Shown here piece by piece: positions 9,034-18,112 of a stretch of DNA of 64,000 bases (positions are counted from its first letter, which is position 1; every line of letters begins with the position of its first letter). The notes below the pieces were generated by a model that was given only the letters and a program-made list of their open reading frames with translations, did no database searches and was not told the DNA's origin. Source of the stretch: JABMQB01 sp964575025 (GTDB lineage Bacteria; Bacteroidota; Bacteroidia; Bacteroidales; Prolixibacteraceae); contig CAZNPV010000020.1 in the NCBI GenBank assembly GCA_964575025.1, positions 1 to 64,000 on the forward strand, in the 5' to 3' direction. The translations under genes were made by a program, and so were the position numbers.

Positions 9034-10728
9034 CTAATTGGAGTAGTAAGGAAGGCTTATAAAGTTATATTCTTCTCCCCAGCCTGGATTTTGCTCAAGC
9101 ACTCCTTCGGAAAGGGCAATTTGCGACTCAGGTATTTTCCAAAATCCTCTGCCAGTTTCCTCATACCTTTGCATAAAGTCAAAAATTCCAAATGTATATT
9201 GCCCTGGAACACCACGGTTTGTGATAGCCACGCCTTCCTGGTTATTGACTTTCTCCTGTACATCACCCCAACGACGCAGGTCGTTCCAGCGAAGGCTTTC
9301 AAAGCAGAGTTCGTAGCGACGTTCTTTTTTCAGGGATTCCAGGGAATAAGTAGCATAAGGAGGTAATCCGGCGCGTTGACGTACTTTGTTCATATAGGTC
9401 ACCGTCTGTGTCAATTCGGAATGCATCAGGTATACATCGGCCATGCGGATAAGAATGATATCCGAAGTAAGACCCACCTGGCGTTGATTAATTCCGCCAT
9501 AGAAAACAGCAAAGGAAATCATAAGTTCGTCACCGTCGTAAGCACCCACACCCAGGTATTTCTTAGCCCACAGACGGGTTTTCTCTACTTCTTTTATTGG
9601 GTCCCCGGCATAATTTGGGATTTCGTCCTGTTCGCGGCAGATGGAACCTCTCAGGCGGGTGTCACCTGCATAATCGGGATCTGAAGACCAGTCTTCCCAC
9701 AGCGTGGTGTTTACCGGACCATTTGAGTATCCTTGCGGTATAAAGGGGAAACATGTTGCTGAGGATTTTCTCATCCCAAAAAATTCTACAATACGGTTAA
9801 AGCGACCTCTATCTGCGGTGTTTGAGAATTTAACGGCAAGGATCGTTTCCTTACAACCGTCTCCTTCCCATAGCAATCCGTTCTCAATGACGTATTGGTA
9901 GTCGGCTCCCGTATAAGGATTGGTATAGGGCCAGATATTTCGCTGATCGCTGACCAGCGTGTGGCCGCTGTTGTTGATGCAGTCTTCCAGGTAGGATATA
10001 ACTTGCTGTTTACCAACAGATCCTCCGCCTGCCACGGGAAGCTCGTTCTTATTGTAAAAACCGGAGTAAAACAGGTAAACACGGGCCATCAATGCTTCAG
10101 CTGCCCATTTGGAAGCATGTCCTGAACCATACTCCGGAAATTTTACGGATGTTGACAGATCAATAGCCTGTTTCAGATCATAGGTGATCTGAGCATAAAT
10201 ATCCTCAGTGGGGGATTTAGGCAGGTTCTGCGGAGCTGTTTCCAGGATCAGGGGCACCTGCCCGAACACCCGAACCAGGTCAAAGTAGAAGAAAGCGCGT
10301 AAAAAGTGGGCTTCGCCCAGCAACTGTTCACGTTTCCCTGAAGTGGTCCATTGTGTAACATTGTCAATTGTCTCGATGGCATTGTTTGCCCGGAATATTC
10401 CGGAATACCACTCCTGCCACAAAGATTCGTTGAAATTTACGCCGGCATTCAAAAGACGGTCAGTAGACTGAGCACCGCGGCTGCTGGTGCTACCGCCTCC
10501 CAAACGGTCATCTCCGGCCATTTCAAAAATGTAGAACGGATGGGATTCGGGATCTGCGATAAGATCGTTCATCGAGGCATAAATGCCCGTGATCATTTGT
10601 TCGGCATCGCTTTGTGTTGCAGGGAAGTTGGAAGAGTTCTTCTTGGTATAACTTTCGGTATCCAGAAAACTTTCACAACCGGCAAAAAGGAAGATGCTTG
10701 CTGCTATAATATAAGTTAAACGTTTCAT
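9034..10728 (-). CDS. susD: RagB/SusD family nutrient-binding outer membrane lipoprotein (locus 1)
   Basis: 564 residues, typical length. Lipoprotein signal MKRLTYIIAASIFLFAGC, then the SusD N-terminus (ESFLDTESYTKK) and the usual TPR-rich body; the C-terminal part has KERRYELCFESLRWNDLRRW, a hallmark of the family. The protein caps the SusC channel and captures glycan. It follows susC by 20 bp and ends the operon before the terminator at 8913-8942. Substrate cannot be told, because no glycoside hydrolase is attached to this locus. Confidence 0.95.
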   Translation of the reverse strand: MKRLTYIIAASIFLFAGCESFLDTESYTKKNSSNFPATQSDAEQMITGIYASMNDLIADPESHPFYIFEMAGDDRLGGGSTSSRGAQSTDRLLNAGVNFNESLWQEWYSGIFRANNAIETIDNVTQWTTSGKREQLLGEAHFLRAFFYFDLVRVFGQVPLILETAPQNLPKSPTEDIYAQITYDLKQAIDLSTSVKFPEYGSGHASKWAAEALMARVYLFYSGFYNKNELPVAGGGSVGKQQVISYLEDCINNSGHTLVSDQRNIWPYTNPYTGADYQYVIENGLLWEGDGCKETILAVKFSNTADRGRFNRIVEFFGMRKSSATCFPFIPQGYSNGPVNTTLWEDWSSDPDYAGDTRLRGSICREQDEIPNYAGDPIKEVEKTRLWAKKYLGVGAYDGDELMISFAVFYGGINQRQVGLTSDIILIRMADVYLMHSELTQTVTYMNKVRQRAGLPPYATYSLESLKKERRYELCFESLRWNDLRRWGDVQEKVNNQEGVAITNRGVPGQYTFGIFDFMQRYEETGRGFWKIPESQIALSEGVLEQNPGWGEEYNFISLPYYSN

Positions 10729-10748
10729 ATTTGTCTGTTTATTAAAAG

Positions 10749-13700
10749 TTAAAATTTAAGGTTCATGCCTACCATGAAAGTGCGGGAGCTGGGGTAATAT
10801 CCGTTGTCAATGCCGGAAGCCCAGGAAGCTCCTCCTCCAAAACCTATTTCCGGATCCATACCGGAATAATTGGAAATGGTAAACAGATTCTGTGAGGTTA
10901 CATACATTCTCAATTGGGAGACCGGAAGATTTTTCCACACATTTTTAAAATTGTAACCTATGGTGACATTGGAGATCTTGACATAATCCCCGTCTTCAAG
11001 ATAGATGTCGGAAATATCCACGAAGTTTTGATGTTTTCCGTAAGAGAATGCAGGATAGCGGTTGGTTGAACCTTCGCCGGTCCAGTATTTTGTATAGACA
11101 TCTGTCGTGTAGTTGTCGTTGGGAGTGTCGGAGTATGATCTGTAGCATTTGAGTATCTGTTGACCGAATGCTCCGTAGGCTGTCATAGAGAAGTCAAGAC
11201 CTTTATAGGAAAGGTTCAGGGAAAAACTTCCCGTTAAATCGGGATGGGGATTCCCTATGTAGGTTTTGTCATTTTCATCTATGACATCGTTCTCGTCGGT
11301 GTTCTGGAAAATCAGGTCTCCCGGAGCCGGTGTGCTTTGCTTTGTAACGCCTCCTTCTGCCAGAAACTTATCGATCTGGGCCTGATTTTGAAATACGCCG
11401 AGTGTTTTGTATCCCCAGAAGTACCCCATGGGATAACCGACCTGAACACGGAAAGATTCAGTCGTATTTTCGGCAATAACCTGGTCTGGTCCGTGGATGA
11501 TGCCTTCTTCATTGGCTAACCGCAGCACATTATTCTTATTGTGTGCGAAATTCATATTGATGTCGTATTGGAAATCGTTGCCGATTTTATCAAACCAGGA
11601 AAAAGCCAGTTCAACACCCTTGTTCTGTACGTCTCCCCCGTTTATAAAGGGAGCACCCGTTCCGTAGGATAACAGAGTGGGGGCGACAACAAGCCAGTCT
11701 TTGGTTGTCTTGATGTACCAGTCAAAATTCATGCCCAGACGGGAGTCAAAGAAACGTGCATCAAAACCGAGGTCTAACTGTTCTGATGTTTCCCAGGTTA
11801 CGTCTGGATTGGGCAGGATGTCCGGATAAGCACCGGTGGACGGATTATTTTTATCATCGTAAAAATAGGCACTTGAATTAAACGCAATAGTGGCCAGGTA
11901 CTGGAAATTATCAATATTACAGTTCCCGTTCTGTCCCCAGCTTCCGCGAAGTTTCAAGAAATTCATGAGGTCGGGAACCGATTCCATGAAGGGTTCATTG
12001 GTTATTACCCAACCGGCAGAAACCGAAGGGAAATATCCCCAGCGGTTTCCCCTGGCAAAGTTTGACGATCCGTCTGCACGCATTACCAGTGAAAGCAGGT
12101 ATTTTTCCAGGAAGTTATAATTGATACGGCCAAAGATAGAAGCCAGGCTGCCGGCCGTTGAAGGTTCTCCGGAAATGTCGGTGTTGGTGTTGTCAAGTCC
12201 CTGGGTATTGCCTATATAGGCATGATCGTATGATCCGGGGAACAATGAATTGGAATTTTTTATGTATACACTTTCTCCGTAGCCCCATTTTTCCATGGAC
12301 TGACCCACAAGGGCGTCAATGGAGTGTTCTCCGAACAATTTGGTATAATTCAAGGTATTCTCCCAGGTCCAGTTGGTGCTCCAGGACTGACTCTGTGTCA
12401 CGTCATCCGTAATGTTGGTAGTCTTTGCAGATAATACGTAAGTTGGCACATAGTATCTGTAAGAGTTCTGATAGAAATTGTAACCCAGGCTGCTTTTAAA
12501 TTTGAGTTCTTTCAAAGGCGCAATTTCCAGGAAGGAATTTGCCTGCAATCTCCTGGTTACGGAGTTCCTGTTTTTGCGGGTATAATCCAGATGGGCCAGG
12601 GGATTGTTCAATTCCTGTTCAAAATTCCAGCCGTCTTCAACCATGTCCTTATATATATAGTAATCACCCTGATCATTGTATGCAGGGAGAAGAGGCGACA
12701 TCTTCAGAAGATTACGTACGTTGTTGCTGTACATATTCCCAATGCTAACACCGGATTTGCTGTAATTGGAGAATACAATATTTTCACCAAACCGGATAAT
12801 ATCCCGTCCGTTCTTTTTCCATATGGAGTGGTCTGAGTTCATACGTGCTGTATAACGGTCGTAGTGAGGAGTTGCCGGATATCCAATGGTCCCTTCCTGC
12901 ATCAGGTAAGAGAAACCCAGAGAGAAACGCGACTGGTCGTTCCCTCCCATGAGGTTTACAGCGTGGCTGGTAATAGGGGCGTTTGCATTTGTGCCTTCCT
13001 TAAGCCAGTTTGTTCCGTTCCAGGATCCGTTTTTAATGGATGCAAGCATGGAAGCAGGCAATTCGTCTTCCCAGTTGTAGAGCAGGCCGCCCGAAATGTC
13101 CTGTGTCAGGAGTGCTTTGTTTATGATCTCCATATATTGTTCTGCATTCAGAGGAGTGACATCGTTGGTTATAGCATTCTGAACACCAAAATAACCGTCA
13201 TAGGTGATCTGTAGCTTTCCTGCTTTCCCTTTTTTGGTTGTAACCAGGATCACACCATTGGCAGCCCGTGCACCGTATATGGCAGCAGATGCGGCATCTT
13301 TTAATACGTCTATGGATTCAATGTCACTGGGATTCAATGAAGAAAGAGAACCTCCTGCCACTCCGTCAATGACATATAACGGGGAAGTCTCGCCCGTTGT
13401 GCCCAGACCGCGGATATTGATCCTGAAACCTTCTCCTACCTGGCCCGAGCTTTGTGTGATGTAAACTCCAGGGGTTTGGCTTTGGAGCGCTCCTAATACA
13501 CTGACCGAATTGAGTTTTTCAATATTTTCACCCTTCACCTGGAGTGTAGCACCAGTTATCAGTTTCTTCTTTTGAACACCATACCCAATTGCCACAACTT
13601 CCTCAATTCCTACGATATCTGCCTCCATTACCACCGTAAAAGTAGTCCTGCCTTCAATGGGCACTTCTTGCGTATGCATCCCCACAAACGAAAACTGTAA

Positions 13701-14246
13701 GGTTTCGGCATCTTCAGGTATAGCCAGTGAAAACTCTCCATTGACATTGGTAACAGTTCCCTGAGTAGTGCCTGTAACAATCACCGTAACACCCGGGAGT
13801 GGTTCGCCGGATTCATCAGTTACGGTTCCGGAGACCGTTTTTTGCTGTAAAGCAACAAGCGATTCTTTGCTTAAAATTTCGGGGGTGGTTAACACAATAA
13901 TGCGGTCGCGAATTGTATAATAAACATCAGTCCCGGCAAACAATTGATCCAGAGCAACATCTATTTTCTGGTCTGTGATATTGACGGATACTTCCCTGTC
14001 AGCATCAATTACTTTACCGCTGTACATAAAATAGAACTCGCTTTGGTCCTCAATTTTTTCAAGGACATCTTTTACAGTGGCATTATCAGCTCTAAAGTTT
14101 AATAGTTTCGTCTGTGAGTAGCTTTTACTGGCAAAGGCACTAACCACAGAGAGCATAAGTAAAAAGCCAGTAATTTTCATAACTCGAATAATTTTTTTAC
14201 TCCCGGGTATTTTAAAACACCCGTCCAATTCATTAATTTTTTTCAT
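10749..14246 (-). CDS. susC: SusC/RagA TonB-dependent outer membrane transporter with STN domain (locus 1)
   Basis: About 1165 residues from the ATG at 14246, chosen because it gives a normal lead and hydrophobic signal segment (ITGFLLMLSVVSAFASKSYSQ region); an ATG at 14309 adds 21 residues. After the signal come an STN domain (NFRADNATVKDVLEKIE), a carboxypeptidase-regulatory-like domain (VSGTVTDESGEPLPGVTV), a plug starting near EEVVAIGYGVQKK, and a beta barrel ending MVGMNLKF. The STN domain contacts FecR, so uptake should signal to the sigma factor at 15632-16219. Confidence 0.95.
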   Translation of the reverse strand: MKKINELDGCFKIPGSKKIIRVMKITGFLLMLSVVSAFASKSYSQTKLLNFRADNATVKDVLEKIEDQSEFYFMYSGKVIDADREVSVNITDQKIDVALDQLFAGTDVYYTIRDRIIVLTTPEILSKESLVALQQKTVSGTVTDESGEPLPGVTVIVTGTTQGTVTNVNGEFSLAIPEDAETLQFSFVGMHTQEVPIEGRTTFTVVMEADIVGIEEVVAIGYGVQKKKLITGATLQVKGENIEKLNSVSVLGALQSQTPGVYITQSSGQVGEGFRINIRGLGTTGETSPLYVIDGVAGGSLSSLNPSDIESIDVLKDAASAAIYGARAANGVILVTTKKGKAGKLQITYDGYFGVQNAITNDVTPLNAEQYMEIINKALLTQDISGGLLYNWEDELPASMLASIKNGSWNGTNWLKEGTNANAPITSHAVNLMGGNDQSRFSLGFSYLMQEGTIGYPATPHYDRYTARMNSDHSIWKKNGRDIIRFGENIVFSNYSKSGVSIGNMYSNNVRNLLKMSPLLPAYNDQGDYYIYKDMVEDGWNFEQELNNPLAHLDYTRKNRNSVTRRLQANSFLEIAPLKELKFKSSLGYNFYQNSYRYYVPTYVLSAKTTNITDDVTQSQSWSTNWTWENTLNYTKLFGEHSIDALVGQSMEKWGYGESVYIKNSNSLFPGSYDHAYIGNTQGLDNTNTDISGEPSTAGSLASIFGRINYNFLEKYLLSLVMRADGSSNFARGNRWGYFPSVSAGWVITNEPFMESVPDLMNFLKLRGSWGQNGNCNIDNFQYLATIAFNSSAYFYDDKNNPSTGAYPDILPNPDVTWETSEQLDLGFDARFFDSRLGMNFDWYIKTTKDWLVVAPTLLSYGTGAPFINGGDVQNKGVELAFSWFDKIGNDFQYDINMNFAHNKNNVLRLANEEGIIHGPDQVIAENTTESFRVQVGYPMGYFWGYKTLGVFQNQAQIDKFLAEGGVTKQSTPAPGDLIFQNTDENDVIDENDKTYIGNPHPDLTGSFSLNLSYKGLDFSMTAYGAFGQQILKCYRSYSDTPNDNYTTDVYTKYWTGEGSTNRYPAFSYGKHQNFVDISDIYLEDGDYVKISNVTIGYNFKNVWKNLPVSQLRMYVTSQNLFTISNYSGMDPEIGFGGGASWASGIDNGYYPSSRTFMVGMNLKF

Positions 14247-14315
14247 ACTTTTGTTATTGATTAGTTTAACATTGTCCTGTACCATTAACTTACAGGATAA
14301 ATAATTCAAATCACC

Positions 14316-14341
14316 CAGGGGAATGTTAGCGCATTTCCCTG
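14316..14341 (-). terminator. Stem-loop between fecR and susC (locus 1)
   Basis: A 10-bp stem (CAGGGGAATG / CATTTCCCTG, one mismatch) with a 6-nt loop in the gap between the anti-sigma gene and susC. It may attenuate read-through from the sigma/anti-sigma pair into susC. No strong U tract follows. Confidence 0.4.
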
Positions 14342-14398
14342 TTGTTTTTTAGTTGTAGTTCATGTTACACAGGCATATTCTTTTCGTTAAGTTATTGT

Positions 14399-15463
14399 TT
14401 ATTTGTCTTTTCTTTTAATGGTTATTTCTTGCTTTGAAAAAGTTCCGTCCGGTAATTTTTTGCGGGGAAGTACTTTATAACTTACCGGTGTAGCGATGGT
14501 CATCAATTCAAGAATTTGCATGATCGGTTCATCCATGAATGTTACCGTATAAGTATAGTCTTTAATATCATTCTGTACCTCAATATCAACATTGTATTTT
14601 CTTTTTAATTGCTGTGCAACTTCGGTAATTGGAGTCTCATCAAATATCATTTTACCCTCTTTCCATGCCGTGTATTTTTCTACATTTCCTTTGGTACATT
14701 TAATACTACCGGTTTTTACATTGTAATTTACATGTTGCCCTGGTTCCATTTTGCCCAGGCCTATATGTTGCCCTTCCTGTAGTTTTTTTTCCAGCGCCAC
14801 TTTACCCTCCACCAGCGTAATTTGAATAACATCGCCATCTCCATACGCCAAGACATTGAATGCAGTTCCCGAAGCTTTTACATTTATTATTCCGGCTTTC
14901 ACCACAAATGGCATTTCAGGATTTCGGGCCACATCGAAATAGCCTTCTCCCACCAATGTTACTTCCCGGGTATCTCCGGTAAATGTTTGAGGATATTTCA
15001 GTTTACTGCCATAGTTCAAATGAACTTTTGTACCATCCGATAGTTGTAAAACCGTTCGGGAACCTACGGGAGAGATCACCTCCATGGTATCAACTGTGAG
15101 CTGAGTAAATTCGTGAGGCACAAATTCTTTTTGGGAAACGATGTATAAAAAGAAAGCAAACAGCGGGATGAACAGTATTGCTGCTGCCTGGGTCATCCAG
15201 GTCATTAATACGGATTTCCTGCTTTGCGGTTGTCTTTCTTTTTTAGTTTTTTTATCTATCCTTTTCTGGATTTTGTCAAACAATTCCCTGAATTTTTCAT
15301 CGTCTCCGGCAATGGTATCCTCACAAAAAGATTTCCAGTTTTCGAAACTCCATTGTTTGCTTTCTTCACCTGAAGCTTCGGAATTAATCCATTGAACAAT
15401 CTCTTTCAACTCTTCTGTAGTGCACTTATTATTCAGAAATTTTATATATAACTCTTTTGTCAT
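14399..15463 (-). CDS. FecR-family anti-sigma factor (locus 1)
   Basis: 354 residues. A cytoplasmic N-terminal part (DUF4880-like, about 1-85) precedes one membrane segment (AAAILFIPLFAFFLYIVS, about 93-110) and a periplasmic FecR domain with VISPVGSRTVLQLSDGTKVHLNYGS, then a C-terminal DUF4974-type domain (FDETPITEVAQQLKRKYNVD). It should hold or activate the ECF sigma factor encoded just upstream and relay the state of the SusC STN domain. Confidence 0.93.
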   Translation of the reverse strand: MTKELYIKFLNNKCTTEELKEIVQWINSEASGEESKQWSFENWKSFCEDTIAGDDEKFRELFDKIQKRIDKKTKKERQPQSRKSVLMTWMTQAAAILFIPLFAFFLYIVSQKEFVPHEFTQLTVDTMEVISPVGSRTVLQLSDGTKVHLNYGSKLKYPQTFTGDTREVTLVGEGYFDVARNPEMPFVVKAGIINVKASGTAFNVLAYGDGDVIQITLVEGKVALEKKLQEGQHIGLGKMEPGQHVNYNVKTGSIKCTKGNVEKYTAWKEGKMIFDETPITEVAQQLKRKYNVDIEVQNDIKDYTYTVTFMDEPIMQILELMTIATPVSYKVLPRKKLPDGTFSKQEITIKRKDK

Positions 15464-15476
15464 TTTTAAATTTTAT

Positions 15477-15502
15477 ATGCCTCCCGGATTTCCGGGAGGC
15501 AT
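15477..15502 (-). terminator. Stem-loop between sigma and fecR genes (locus 1)
   Basis: A perfect 12-bp stem ATGCCTCCCGGA / TCCGGGAGGCAT with almost no loop, 14 bp before the fecR start codon. On the minus strand it is followed by ATATAAAATTTAAAA rather than U's, so it may be a processing or attenuation structure instead of a true terminator. Confidence 0.4.
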
Positions 15503-15631
15503 AATTGCTGATTAACCAAACTAAACCTAACCTATCAAATCTATGAAAATTGATAAGTAATCTTTCTTTATACTTTACATTAGTAATACGCGCAAACTTC
15601 TTTCAGGGAGTATGAAAAATTGAAACTTTTT

Positions 15632-16219
15632 TTACAACACAAACATATAGAAAAACAAACCACTAACTGCCAGTCCGTTATCGAGGTGTGATTTTAAAAA
15701 AGAAATGGTGTTAGAACTATGTTTTTTTACCGTGTTAACTGAAATATGTAATTTTTTGGAAATTTGTTTATGCGTCAGTCCTTCTTCTCTGTTCAGCAGA
15801 AAAATTTCTCTTTGGCGGGGGGATAATTTATTTAGTAATGATTTCAGTTTATCATTCAGCTCATTAAAATAAAGACTATCAGTAGATTCAGTAATTTCAT
15901 TTACCTGCTGGATGGATTGAAGATGGGCCAGGTATTTATTTTCGGTTATTCGTTTACGCAGCAAACTGATTGTAGCATTGTAGGTTACGGTAAAAAGAAA
16001 AGATTCAAAAGAGGAATACGCGTCAATTGTTTTTCTTTTTTCCCATATTTTAATGAAAACTTCCTGAACAATCTCTTCAGCATCTGCATCGAGTTTTACA
16101 TATTGCAATACAAAAAAGTATAATCTTTTACTGTACCGTTCATAAAGATTATAAAAAGCAACCCTGTCGTCTTTTTGAAGAAGCAGGAGTAATTCTTTAT
16201 TTGATTTTGTGACTTTCAA
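15632..16219 (-). CDS. ECF RNA polymerase sigma factor (locus 1)
   Basis: 195 residues from a TTG start; an ATG a little upstream is out of frame. Sigma region 2 (ADAEEIVQEVFIKIWEKR at about 50-67) and region 4 (LSPRQREIFLLNREEGLTHK, then a helix-turn-helix) are clear. A C-terminal hydrophobic tail (AVSGLFFYMFVL) extends past region 4, as in many Bacteroidota ECF sigmas. It should drive susCD at 9.0-14.2 kb under control of the FecR protein. Confidence 0.92.
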   Translation of the reverse strand: MKVTKSNKELLLLLQKDDRVAFYNLYERYSKRLYFFVLQYVKLDADAEEIVQEVFIKIWEKRKTIDAYSSFESFLFTVTYNATISLLRKRITENKYLAHLQSIQQVNEITESTDSLYFNELNDKLKSLLNKLSPRQREIFLLNREEGLTHKQISKKLHISVNTVKKHSSNTISFLKSHLDNGLAVSGLFFYMFVL

Positions 16220-16404
16220 AGAATTATATTGTTGTTTATTTTCATTTTATCAAATCCAAAAGTATGAATTTATGAGATACAAAAGAAAACTAACATGGCT
16301 AGAAATACAAATCCAATTTGACAAGATAAAATAAAGTTGCTTCAGGTTATGAATTAGATTGCATATTTCGCATCTTTCTTTTATTGGTCATTACTAGTGT
16401 CCGG

Positions 16405-16690
16405 TTAAGATTCCCATAATGATAATTGGTTTCCATCGGACGGTTCATTGATTAAGTTTTTGTTGTTAAAAAGTTCTTTGATAGGGGTTTTCTCAAACAG
16501 AGTAAGACCCAATGTTTGAGCGAATGTGTACAGGGTTATTGCCAGATCGAGTTTTTTCTTTGCGATTGTAATCAACAAGTAGGTACAAGTTGCTATCCAT
16601 ATATGGCATGAAACGGCGTTTTGACTTGTTCTTTAGAATGTCTTAATATGCAAATGCTTTTTGATCCATTTGTAATACTTATGGAAAGCT
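16405..16690 (-). pseudogene. IS4-type transposase C-terminal remnant
   Basis: Reading the minus strand in one frame gives YYKWIKKHLHIKTF, a TAA stop, then RTSQNAV…IWIA and LFEKTPIKELFNNKNLI, ending at TAA 16405-16407. This is the conserved C-terminus of Bacteroidota IS4-family transposases (usual form ELFFKWIKQHL…TSENAV…QIWIA). The in-frame stop replaces the usual Tyr of FYGTS. The 5' part is missing; the fragment abuts another transposase piece of opposite strand at about 16690. Confidence 0.75.
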
Positions 16691-17059
16691 TTGCATACGT
16701 TTTATAAGGAATCGAAACAGCTTTTGGGGCTGGGCCGTTGCCCGTCAAACGATTTTGATGCACAAATTGCAGATACCACAATTACAATGATACAGTACAT
16801 TTTACTAACCTGCAGATTCCGTTATGAAAACTACCAGTCAAAAGCCGGGACGTTAATTCAAAAAAAGGAGGAAGCTACGTTACAACGGATCAATCAGCAG
16901 TTAAGAGGAATGTTCCTCGAAATAGTGAAAGTCATTGCAGTAATTTTTGAAGAGTTCAATGAATTTGAATTATTGGAAAAAATCATGCATGATCAGCAGG
17001 TTTATGAAAAAGTTAAACGGCTATGGGGAGACAACGAAAAAGTAAATGTGGCGGCATAA
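16691..17059 (+). pseudogene. Transposase C-terminal fragment of a second IS type
   Basis: A 122-residue frame starting at a TTG. LLGLGRCPSNDFDAQIADTT followed by MIQYILLTCRFRYENYQSK is the typical C-terminal part of a DDE transposase group common in Bacteroidota; the catalytic N-terminal two thirds are absent. The reading frame is intact to its natural stop, but no start context or terminal repeats were found. It meets the IS4-type remnant end to end. Confidence 0.65.
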
Positions 17060-17185
17060 AACAGGAATGGAAACCCCAATAAGTTAATTATCAATAAAAT
17101 AACAAATTAGAAATAGTATAACTTTATAAACCAAAAGAGATTAATATTTGGTGCGAAACTTTAGTTACGTACCATAATACCGGAT

Positions 17186-18004
17186 TTATTTGTATACCGG
17201 GCTTATCCAGTCTTCTTTTTCATGATATTTGCTTTCGGCAGCCCATCTGATCCCCCTTTTCATAATTTCAAGAGCCTCCGGAACTTCGAAATCAGCCATA
17301 ACATGCCCAGTTGAGGAGTAAAAAACCCTTCCTTTACCATAATACTTTTTATAAGCAACCGGCATTACACAACCATCAGCCCAGGGAGCATGGCCTGCGG
17401 TAAATGTTGTTGTTGAAAGAACTTTAACGCAGGGATCAACATGCATGTAATATTGTTCAGAGTGCAAATCAAAATCTTTCATACCTGCTGTAACAGGATC
17501 TTCATGATCTCTAATATTTACCCTGAAATCAATAACACCACCTGGGTGTGCGACCCATTGCGAACCAATCATAAACTGATACTCAGTATTATTTCTGAAG
17601 GAATCATTAAGTCCTCCATGCCATCCGGCTATACCGGTTCCATTGATATTGACTGCATTCAGAAGAGCTCTTTCCTGTTGTCTAGTAATCTCAGACATTG
17701 TGACGATCTGAATAATAAGGTCTCTGGATCCCATCAAATCTTCATCGAGGTAAGAATCAAGCGTATCAGAAACCACAACCTCTGCTCCTTCGGAACGCAT
17801 CCATGGCACGAATATATCAACAGATTGTTCCGGTTCATGGCCGGGCCACCCCCCCCAGACATACAGGACTTTTTTCCCTTTAAGTGAAGATTCCGGGGTG
17901 GCGCTATTATTAACCATTGCACCAACTTTATTTGATAATACGAAGGACCCTGCTCCTGCAACCATTGTTGTCTTTACAAACTTTCTTCTTGATAAAAATT
18001 TCAT
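17186..18004 (-). CDS. Tat-exported ThuA-domain protein
   Basis: 272 residues. Twin-arginine signal (SRRKFVK at about 5-11, then a hydrophobic stretch with VAGAGSFVLS). The rest is a ThuA domain, a class-I glutamine-amidotransferase-like fold: VWGGWPGHEPE, the hallmark GIAGWHGG, HPGG, EQYYMHVDP and the closing YGKGRVFYSSTGH. ThuA is linked to trehalose and keto-sugar metabolism. Last gene of locus 2, after the Gfo/Idh gene by 108 bp. A G8 run in the coding strand (17849-17856) falls in the WGGW codons and could slip. Confidence 0.88.
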   Translation of the reverse strand: MKFLSRRKFVKTTMVAGAGSFVLSNKVGAMVNNSATPESSLKGKKVLYVWGGWPGHEPEQSVDIFVPWMRSEGAEVVVSDTLDSYLDEDLMGSRDLIIQIVTMSEITRQQERALLNAVNINGTGIAGWHGGLNDSFRNNTEYQFMIGSQWVAHPGGVIDFRVNIRDHEDPVTAGMKDFDLHSEQYYMHVDPCVKVLSTTTFTAGHAPWADGCVMPVAYKKYYGKGRVFYSSTGHVMADFEVPEALEIMKRGIRWAAESKYHEKEDWISPVYK

Positions 18005-18112
18005 ATGATTAAAGTGTTAAATTTATAAGGTATCATATGGAACTCGCATTTTTTAATCATCATCTTGGGTGTAAATATTTTACATGCTCGTTTCATAATT
18101 ATTTAGTTAATT

